NCBI RefSeq assembly: GCF_000485595.1
Contig: NW_014577105.1
Span: 311,830-366,668 of the forward strand
Length of the DNA: 54,839 nt
From: Priapulus caudatus
Taxonomy: Eukaryota; Priapulida; Priapulimorpha; Priapulimorphida; Priapulidae
Reading direction: 5' to 3'
Both the position numbers and the translations under genes were made by a program. Below the pieces are notes generated by a model. The model was not told where the DNA came from, ran no database searches, and worked only from the letters and a program-made list of their open reading frames with translations. Shown in pieces: positions 28,662 through 37,600 of this stretch; the stretch's first letter is position 1; each line of letters starts with the position of its first letter.

Positions 28662-29094
28662 ATTTATACATAGCAACTTATCATTCCTCAATGGAATAAT
28701 TCCAGATGACATGAAATGGGCGAGAGTCATCCCCTTGCACACAAAAAAGAAAGCAAAACCGATCCAGGAAACTATAGACTTGTGTCGATTCTTAGCGTTA
28801 TGTCCAAAGTTCTAGAAAGAGTAGGACATGGAAATTTGACCTTCAGGATATGACCGTGGAAATTCACGGTTTCAAAACTAGGGCTGGGATCGAGCTGTCA
28901 ATCTTTAAACCAAGAGTGGGGTCAATGGTAAAAAGACATTTATATATACTTCAATTGAAGCTTGGAACTCCCTACCACCTCACATTAGATCTGCAGCCAG
29001 ATATATTAGTTTCAAATGGCAAGTTATAAAAAACGTCTTATGGAAAAGTGAGTGCATGACAATGAAAGACAGTGACTTCATATTTTACTAATCA
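28662..29094 (+). pseudogene. LINE ORF2 remnants: RT start and C-terminus
   Basis: 28662-28825 reads, with frame changes, through the DDMKWARVIPLH and YRLVSILSVMSKVLERV motifs at the start of RT. At about 28836 the sequence switches to the extreme C-terminus (HGFKTRAGIE, FKPRVGS, IEAWNSLPPHIRSA), the typical end of CR1/Jockey-like ORF2. The stop near 29088 (TTTTACTAA) fits the normal C-terminus. RT catalytic motifs are absent. Confidence 0.82.
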
Positions 29095-29289
29095 CGTATA
29101 AATGAATAGATTAAATATAGGGGTGACATGATCTCATCACTATTACAATTATTAGTGTATTTGTACTTGATATAAGTATTATCTTATATATAATTATATT
29201 ACACTTAGCTGTGGGTTAATTTATACATGTATGTAGTATGCAATATATGTATATAATAATGTACGTATGAGTGTCGAAATGATGGTAAA

Positions 29290-29880
29290 GTGTACCTTAA
29301 TCATTTTGCCTGCACATGCTATACTGAAGTTTTTTTCTTGTATCTATTTTTTCTTCATGTTGTATATGCACTGCTTTGTACTGTAGGCCTACGTATCACT
29401 CAAAATTACCATTTGAACTGCCCAACACTATTGCACTTTTCAATACGTTTATATCTATACAAATATGTGAGTGTGTGCGAAATATGTTATTTGTAATGTG
29501 GATATAATGGTGTATAAACCGAGTGTCGAAATGATGTGCTAAAAGGGTAAAAAACTAAATACACACAAAAAAACTTTATCAAATTTTGTGCAAGTAGTAC
29601 CCACTACTTGCACAAAATTTGATAAAGTTTTTTTGTGTGTATTTAGTTTTTTCTTCGTGTTGTTCTGCACTGCTTTGTACTGTATTCACTCAGGAAACAT
29701 CATTTCTACCTGCTAAACATTTACTGTAATCACTTTACTTGTACAGAATATGCTGAAGTTTTTTTTCTCGTTTATATTTTTTCTTTATGGTATATAGCAC
29801 TGTTTTGTATTGTATCACTCAGAAAGCTTCTATTTTTTTCCTTTTTTTTCTTTAACTGCTCCAACACTTACCTTAATCAC
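29290..29880 (+). repeat. Diverged tandem units of about 130-230 bp (GCTGAAGTTTTTTT ... CTGTATCACTCA)
   Basis: The phrase GAAGTTTTTTTCTTG...CTTCATGTTGTAT...GCACTGCTTTGTACTGTA...ATCACTCA occurs near 29325, 29625, 29750 and again at 31475, with divergence. It behaves as an old tandem duplication within the LINE 3' UTR. The fourth copy is separated from the others by the minisatellite TIR element. Confidence 0.75.
29549..29652. repeat. Perfect 104-bp palindrome (50-bp arms, 4-bp loop)
   Basis: The left arm 29549-29598 and the right arm 29603-29652 are exact reverse complements around ACCC. The right arm belongs to one of the tandem units; the left arm is its inverted copy. It would extrude as a long cruciform or hairpin. 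Confidence 0.95.
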
Positions 29881-29894
29881 TTTACTTGTATATA

Positions 29895-31467
29895 ATAGGA
29901 GTGTTTCATGTTGATAAACATTGACGTCATATGCGCACATGCGCAGTTTAACGGTTGGCAGCAAGCAGATGCGTGATATTGTTCGATACAAGCACACGCA
30001 CGCACGTGTACGTACACACGCACGCACGCACACACGCACCCACACACTCATGCACGCACGTGTACGTGCACACGCACGCACGCACGCACTTGTACGTGCA
30101 CATACACGCACGTCTACGTGCACATGCACACGCACGCACGAACGCACGTGTACGTGCACACACACGGACGCACGCACGCACGCGCGCACGTACGTGTACG
30201 TGCACACGCACGCACACACTCATGCACGCACGTGTACGTGCACACGCACGCATGCACGCACGTGTAAGTACACATGCACGCACGCACGCACGCACTCACG
30301 NNNNNNNNNNNNNNNNNNNNNNNNNNNNNNNNNNNNNNNNNNNNNNNNNNNNNNNNNNNNNNNNNNNNNNNNNNNNNNNNNNNNNNNNNNNNNNNNNNNN
30401 NNNNNNNNNNNNNNNNNNNNNNNNNNNNNNNNNNNNNNNNNNNNNNNNNNNNNNNNNNNNNNNNNNNNNNNNNNNNNNNNNNNNNNNNNNNNNNNNNNNN
30501 NNNNNNNNNNNNNNNNNNNNNNNNNNNNNNNNNNNNNNNNNNNNNNNNNNNNNNNNNNNNNNNNNNNNNNNNNNNNNNNNNNNNNNNNNNNNNNNNNNNN
30601 NNNNNNNNNNNNNNNNNNNNNNNNNNNNNNNNNNNNNNNNNNNNNNNNNNNNNNNNNNNNNNNNNNNNNNNNNNNNNNNNNNNNNNNNNNNNNNNNNNNN
30701 NNNNNNNNNNNNNNNNNNNNNNNNNNNNNNNNNNNNNNNNNNNNNNNNNNNNNNNNNNNNNNNNNNNNNNNNNNNNNNNNNNNNNNNNNNNNNNNNNNNN
30801 NNNNNNNNNNNNNNNNNNNNNNNNNNNNNNNNNNNNNNNNNNNNNNNNNNNNNNNNNNNNATAAACATTGACGTCATATGCGCACATGCGCAGTTTAACG
30901 GTTGGCAGCAAGCAGATGCGTGATATTGTTTGATACAAGCACACGCACGCACGTGTACGTACACACGCACGCACGCACGCACGCACACACGCACGTGTAC
31001 GTGCACACGCCCGCACGCACGCACACACGAACGTGTACCTGTACACACACGCACGTACGCACCAACGCACTCATGCTCACACGTGTACCTGCACACGCAC
31101 GCACGCACACACACACGCACACACACACGCATACACGCACGTGTACGTGCACACGCACGCACGCACGTATACGTGCACACGAACGTAAGAACGTGTACGT
31201 GCACACGCACGCACGCACGCACGTGTACGTGCACACGCACGCACGCACGCACGTGTAAGTTCACACGCACGCACGCATGCACGCACGTGTACGTGCACAC
31301 GCACGCACGCAGCACACACGCGTACGTGCACTACATAAACAGCGCTTTCTATAAGAACATGTGGTCATTCATCTGTAAATGTCAAGCAGCATGCTTCGCT
31401 TCTGCCAACCATGACACATAACAAATACACGTGACCTGATCTATGACGTCACGTGAAACACTCCTAT
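29895..31467 (+). mobile_element. Minisatellite-cored TIR element, copy 1 (contains the scaffold gap)
   Basis: It begins ATAGGAGTGTTTCATGTTG and ends CACGTGAAACACTCCTAT; the outer 14 bases are inverted repeats. The left non-repetitive arm (about 90 bp) contains ATTGACGTCATATGCGCAC and GGTTGGCAGCAAGCAGATGC. The right arm (about 140 bp) contains CTTCGCTTCTGCCAACCATG. Between them is a minisatellite of about 30-bp units (CACGTGTACGTGCACACGCA). Around the 560-N gap (30301-30860) the left arm appears twice (29911 and 30861). There is no transposase. The family is the same as 41525-43180, in opposite orientation. Confidence 0.88.
30301..30860. other. Assembly gap (560 N)
   Basis: A run of N inside the minisatellite. 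Sequence restarts at 30861 with the left arm of the same element, so the gap size and content are unreliable. Apparent open frames crossing it are artefacts. Confidence 0.99.
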
Positions 31468-31787
31468 ATGCTGAAGTTTTTTTGTATATATTTTTTCTTC
31501 ATGCTGTATATCAATGTTTTGTACTGTATCACTCAGAAATTTTGGGGATCGTGGGTATATTTGCTATAATTTATAGTATGTACAATGTCATGTTGGACCA
31601 CAATGGAAATAAGGGTGTTAGCCATGCTTTTTGTGTTTTCATCCTCGATAATTTTCTAGCTGCATTTTGTTTATTTATGCTGTTATAGATGTAATGTATG
31701 CTTTGTTAATTATCGAAATAAATAAATTTAAAACAAATTAAATTAAGCCGAGAGGTGGGACCGGGTACCAGTCTAGTGCGGTGCCCA

Positions 31788-31849
31788 CACTGATCTCTAT
31801 AATAATATCATATCATATCATCTCTATGATATTATTATAGAGATCAGTG
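31788..31849. repeat. Hairpin with 24-bp perfect arms
   Basis: The arms CACTGATCTCTATAATAATA(TCAT) and their exact inverse end at 31811 and start at 31826, around a 14-base TATC-rich loop. GTGCCCAC flanks both sides in direct orientation. It may be a miniature palindromic insertion. Confidence 0.9.
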
Positions 31850-32211
31850 GGTGCCCACCGAGCAATCGCTCCGTTTCGACTCTTTTGAGTACCCTGTTTC
31901 AATAGATGGCACTGCGTGCGCGTAGCAAATGTAAAGATGGTAGCGCCCAGTCTTTTATGCCTAAGAGTGGTCAAATAGATTTTTTGTCATTCACTCCAAC
32001 TCGTAGACGGATACTACATTCCAGCTTAGGAGTTGGGTGTAACGGTTCAGGTATTATTAATTTTTCAACGTTCATGATAACGTGGCAGCTGAATAAAACT
32101 GCATGAGTTTACCCCCTCCCCCCCCGGTGGAGTCACTCAGCAGGATACGCATCTCAAAATTGGCTCCTAAATGGCGTATTCAGCGGTGCTTATTGTCGTA
32201 AGATAATGACA
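31850..32211. other. Unassigned stretch between hairpin and foldback element
   Basis: There is no gene. A C-rich run (CCCCCTCCCCCCCCGG) lies near 32110-32130. Nothing else is recognised. Confidence 0.5.
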
Positions 32212-33335
32212 TGCGTCTAAACATATGAATTGCTCCGACCTGTGATTGGAGGATAAAAATAGAATTCGTGACGTTTCGTTTCACCGGTCATAGCCGCGCG
32301 TTCATATTTGCTAATTAATTAGACTAATCACGCTTTAATAGACTCGAAATTCACAGAGATTTAGGGTAAGGCATGTGTATATAATACTATTATTATTAAT
32401 AGAATTTATAGAAATGTAACTCAAATCGTTTACTCTATATGATAGTTAGTACGTAGTACACGTTCCTACCGGTCATAGCATAATATCAGGAGTAGATAAT
32501 AGGGAGGAGTGTGACATCAATAAACAAGGAAAAATTCGTCATTTACTAGCCTTATAATACCTACGATTTACTACACGTAACTCATCCAACTTGAGCTCAA
32601 ATCGGACACAGTACATTCGCCAATCATCGTGCGAAATCGTTTCATCGTAGACACCGGCAATCCGGAGATACAGCCTAAAACGTACGACACGATTCTCCAT
32701 TCTATGGCCATCAATCCAACGCCATTGCGCGCCTATAATTCAAACAAAAGGCAGCTACCTAACGCGCTATTGCTAACCCAGCGAGGCATGTGGCTCGCTG
32801 GGAGATTAGCATAACACTCGGCGAGATAACCTTTGACCGGTACACAGCTACACAGGCCACCTTTGTACATAGCTGGCATGCCTTCACGCACGCACGCCAA
32901 CCGCATGATTAGCTCGTCGAGTGTTGCGTCGATCTCAATCTCCCAGCGAGCCACATGCCTCGCTGGGTTAGCAATAGCGCGTTAGGTAGCTGCCTTTTGT
33001 TTGAATTATAGGCGCGCAATGGCGTTGGATTGATGGCCATAGAATGGAGAATCGTGTCGTACGTTTTAGGCTGTCTACGAGGAAACGATTTCGCACGATG
33101 ATTGGCGAATGTACTGTGTCCGATTTGAGCTCAAGTTGGATGAGTTACGCGTAGTAAATCGTAGGTATTATAAGGCTAGTAAATGACGAATTTCCCTTGT
33201 TTATTGATGTCACACTCCTCCCTATTATCTACTCCTGATAATATTAATAGCGATTAGCGTATGCGGCGAGGTCTATTTTAATCTTCCAATCACAGGTCGG
33301 AGCAATTCCTCTGTTTAAACGCATGTGATAATGGG
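32212..33335. mobile_element. 1.1-kb foldback element with arms of about 330 bp
   Basis: The inner arm 32481-32807 is repeated inverted at 32937-33243 with very few differences (an 18-bp insert near 32655 in the left arm). The spacer is 129 bp (32808-32936). Outer segments also pair: 32212-32275 (CTAAACATATGAATTGCTCC, CTGTGATTGGAGGA) with 33275-33330, separated from the inner arms by unpaired sequence. There is no transposase ORF. Open frames in the arms are short. Such structures fit Foldback or long-TIR MITE families. Confidence 0.9.
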
Positions 33336-33812
33336 CCCTAGTCTCACAGGGACCTGAGGCGAAATAAAAAATTAAAATGTGTTATATAAAAAGAGAAGTT
33401 CTTTTTATAAAAAAGTTTTTCTCTTCCTTAATACCGGGCACGTATACTGCGAATACTCGACATTAATGCCCCTCAGTCTAACATTGAGACTAGAAAACCC
33501 GGGGAGAATCCTTTTGAGAATGTAAACACGGAAATAAATGGATGAATCAAATGACGAAAACCAGGTGAAAAGGTGACCCGAAACGTCTAAGACTGGTTGA
33601 AATAACTACCCTAAACGTTGAATGTTAACCTGAAAAAGTACCCCTTTTTCTAAAGACGTCGTCGACGTTACTGGGTCAAAATCCAACCCTTTTTTGATAT
33701 TTTCTATGACGAGCATGCGTACCAAGTAATATCCTGAGTGACCCACCCGGGGAGTTTACCAACACTGTGTTTCGCCATATTACTACCAGTAACATTCAGG
33801 TTTTTTGAGATG
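33336..33812. other. Unassigned stretch upstream of the SINE
   Basis: No gene. It has phrases such as CCCGGGGAGAATCC at about 33500 and GACCCACCCGGGGAG at about 33740 but no structure I can name. Confidence 0.45.
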
Positions 33813-34300
33813 CTTTCGTGGCCTAGTGGTTAGGCCACGTATACTGTCCACTGAAGGCTGTGAGTTCAATCCCTGGCCGGGGCAGTGAATTTTCTCAAGG
33901 TGTAAAAACCTGGCTCTCAACATTGGAGATTGTGAATCTCCCGTGGCTCGGATGAACACGTAAAATGGCGGTCCAGTAATACGAAAGAACCACTGAGGGT
34001 GCAAAAACAAACTCTGGCTGTGACCACCCGACATTCGGTGCCATTTGCTATAGCTATATAGCGCTGTTGGCGGACAGTTTACCCCTGATCTGTAACAGGT
34101 TGGCAAAGGAAGGGCATCCTGCTGTAAAAATCGCCACAACCAAAAAATGACTAGTCATAATCAAAGAATTGACCCTCATAACCGCTCTGTGTGGAGAGGG
34201 CGTCTTCGAGGAAGACAAGTCAGACAGGCCACACCCTCGGTAGAGGCTAATTCAGGCCTGGCGAATCAAAACTAGGATGATAAAAAAAAAATATAAAAAA
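33813..34300 (+). mobile_element. tRNA-derived SINE
   Basis: The head has an A-box-like TGGCCTAGTGGTTAGGCC (33819-33836) and a B-box-like GAGTTCAATCC (33863-33873), spaced as in a tRNA promoter. The body of about 350 bp includes CAAAGGAAGGGCATCCTGCT. The element ends in an A-rich tail (GATAAAAAAAAAATATAAAA, 34279-34300). SINEs are copied by LINE machinery and transcribed by RNA polymerase III. It ends 164 bases before the DPAGT1 start codon, within the likely promoter or 5' UTR. I do not know the tail family. Confidence 0.82.
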
Positions 34301-34463
34301 AACGTGCAATTAAATTAGAGTAACTTATTTTTCAGGCGTTCAATGAAACTGATTAGGCAAGTAAGCATTTCATTTTCCAGCATGTATTTCAGTTCTAGTT
34401 TTAGTCAGTACTGTAGTCTTACCTGATTCAGTGTTTCTTTCACAGTAAGGATTTTTCAGGGTC

Positions 34464-34627
34464 ATGTCCGTTTTCTGGGAAGATGCCACAGGTATTCTTG
34501 CCGTGAATGTTGCAATGTCAGCTGCAGCATTTCTGGTCACATGGTCAGTCATACCAAAATTCCGGGACATGTTTCTAATGGCTGGATTTTTTGGTGTAGA
34601 CATGAATAAAAGAGGGAAGGAAAAGAT
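34464..34627 (+). CDS. DPAGT1: DPAGT1 exon 1 (TM1)
   Basis: Codons 1-54 plus two bases. It encodes [20 protein letters not shown], then [15 protein letters not shown] and [11 protein letters not shown]. The donor ATGTAAGT splits the Ile codon. It is short, and an in-frame stop follows in the intron. Confidence 0.92.
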
Positions 34628-37600
34628 GTAAGTCTCTAACTACGTATTTTCTGTGCTTCCGATATATGAAACATAAATTCATACAACTTAATTATAAATT
34701 TAAAAAAGTCTATACATAAATCATATTACCTGTTTTTATAACAATTCAATCTATACATCAAACAAGCAAATAACATTTATATATTATGTATGGATCCAAG
34801 CTAAGGCTTTTGTAAAAATTACACTTTGCCATATATAAGAAAATTGGTTGCCAATATGTGTGCACACTGTATGATAGAATTCTTTTCTAAATTTTATAAA
34901 AGCTTAAATGTGTATCTATAGAATATACAAATCACAATTATCTTGTTTGTTTTATATTAATAAATCTTGTACCAAAATAAATTGGCTCATAGGTTAACCA
35001 TAAATAATTGTCATGTTTCAGACCTGAGTCAGCTGGTGTAATTGCCGGAGCAATCTTTCTTTGTGTGATGTTTTTGTTTATTCCTGTTCCCTTTCACCGG
35101 CATCTGACATATGATGGTGCTGGGCCATTTCCACATAATGTTGTAAGTTGATTGAAGCTAGTTATTAGTAAACAACAAAACAGTTACAAAATGTTTTTAT
35201 ATGATTATAGATGTTTGATCTCTGGAGTTAAATGCAATTCAATTTTTAACAGTATGCTAATAGTAATGCTCATAGGGTCTATGTCCCCCAGGGTACTGCT
35301 GGAACGTACCCTGGTAACTATCTGATATGGTTAGGGTTAGGGAGTAGGCGTAGGCGACTCCCTAGACTTGTTAGTGGAGTAGGCAAGGTACGGTCCGGCA
35401 TATTAGATAGTACCAGGGTACGGTCCGGTATATTAGATAGTACCAGGGTACGTTCCGGCAGTACCCTGGGGGACATAGACCCTTTCAGCAATAGTAATAG
35501 TGTAGTGAAGAATGAATTGTAGGAGAATTTAGGTTATAAGAGAACCTATATACATGTATGTATGATTATAAATGGACAAATACATGTCTAAAAACCGTAA
35601 GTTAGTTCCCCATGGTATTAAATATATATTCATTGGTTTTAATAGAAGCCTAATCATTGTTGAATAGATCGCTTATAAGCCATAAATCATCATGTCTCCA
35701 TGAGTAAGCATTGTTATTTATGTTTTTCTGCAGTTTGTGGAGTTCATTACAGCATTACTATCGATATGCTGCATGATCTTCCTGGGATTTGCAGACGATG
35801 CATTGGACTTAAGGTGGCGGCACAAATTGATGCTTCCAACTCTCGCTACCCTACCATTGCTTATGGTCTACTTGACAAACTTTAACTCGACTGTTATTAT
35901 CGTGCCAAAGCCATTCAGACTGTACTTTGGACATGATGTTGACCTACGTGAGTCCTGTCAAGATTATAATTAGTAATGTGCCAGAAGTAATGCTGAATGT
36001 GTGATACTATTATGATGGCTCTTTGTTTAGATGTCATGCTATAACTCTAGTATGCGACGATGCGTGTGAGAGTCAAATAATTCCCACGTGTGAAAAGGGG
36101 ACATGAAATATTTTCACTACACATGATTTTGACAGGTCATTTTGATTTCGGGAAAAAGTCATATACGCAGTGCCTTGTTGATGCATTTGTTTAAAGTAGT
36201 TATTGTTACATCCTGGTGTCACCTTAATTACGCTGAGAGGGTCTATGTCCTCCAAGGTACTGCCGGAACGTACCCTGGTACTATCTAATATGCCGGACCG
36301 TACCTCGCCTACTCTACTAACGAGTCTAGGGAGTTGCCTACGCCTACTCCCTAACCCTAACCATATCAGATAGTTACCTCAGGTACATATATGTCACCTA
36401 CGCCTACGCCTACTCCCTAACCCTAACCATATCAGATAGTTACCAGGGTTCGTTCCGGCAGTACCCTGGGGGACATAGACCTTATGAGCCTTAATTTCAT
36501 CAATTCTAAATTCCAGGTGGTAATTAACAGTTTTTATTTTAAGTGCAACATTCACAAATTTATTTCAGAAATTCTGTACTACGTATATATGGGGATGCTG
36601 GCAGTGTTCTGCACTAATGCTATCAACATCTTGTCCGGTCTAAATGGCTATGAGGTGGGACAGTCACTAACTATTGCTGCCTCAATAATTATTTTCAACT
36701 TGAGTGAGTTATCAGGTAAGTGATGCTTGTGTCATTTTCAGTGAAGTGTGGAGTGTCTGCATGTGTAATTTTATGATAATAACTTGTATCGCCTTACATT
36801 ATTATTTGTTAGCCGAAACATGGTTCAGTATTTTGGTGCTGTAAGAACAGTGTTCTATCACAATTTAAATTTGTTGATACATTCCAATGGTGGTATTTAT
36901 AAGCTATTAGCAGCTAGCAATGTTAAATACACCTATTGTATAGAAATATGCATTAAACAAGTAATATGCAATGAATTGGTTAGAATGGTAAACTACTGTG
37001 TACCTGCTTAGGTGTGAGATTTGTAAAAGATTATTAGATTCATACTCCTAAACAAACTTATTGGTTTTCATTCCTCAATGTTTTGTGTAAGACAAATGCA
37101 AGTATACTATTTGATCTTTTGACAGGTGAATGTAGGGATGCCCATTTGTTTTCACTCTACATTATGATTCCATATGCTGCTGTCACGTTGGCACTGTTTT
37201 ATCACAATTGGTAAGGTATGATTGGGAAATTTAAAAGAAATCTTTATATATGGGCTCTAAATGTCAAAATGTTATAGAAATGATAGCAAAATATTTATCA
37301 CACCTAGTAATACAAAAGGATGAACTTCCTTTCACATTTGTAATTCACAGTAGAAGGTTTGGTGTCATAAATATTTATATTGCCCCACTCTTCGATTTAA
37401 ATCGAATGCTTTTGTATTAAATCACAAATTCCTGACTCGGTGCACTGCTATAAAGCACCCTGGTTACACTGCAGGTACCCTTCACGGGTCTTCGTCGGAG
37501 ACACGTTCTGCTATTTCTCGGGCATGACCTTTGCTGTCGTTGGCATCCTCGGCCACTTCAGCAAGACGATGCTTCTGCTGTTCATCCCACAGGCGGTCAA

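Larger units (their letters stand above)
27341..31735 (+). mobile_element. 5'-truncated LINE with internal deletion and two nested insertions
   Basis: It starts within the endonuclease end (GNVESDHFLTYCTRK) and directly abuts the gypsy gag. It runs through the linker to RT (27341-28131), is interrupted by a hAT MITE (28132-28661), and resumes with the RT start (28662-28825). It then jumps to the extreme C-terminus (28836-29094), so most of RT is deleted. From 29095 to about 31735 there is 3'-UTR-like AT-rich sequence, interrupted by the minisatellite TIR element (29895-31467). The end (TTGGACCACAATGGAAATAAGG then an AATAAATAAATTT tail) is LINE-like. Assigning the far 3' part to this LINE is inference. 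Confidence 0.7.

Noticed and set aside
35320-35345. TTAGGG-like runs as an interstitial telomere
   Set aside because: Only two or three units, embedded in a MITE and repeated with it; explained by the element.
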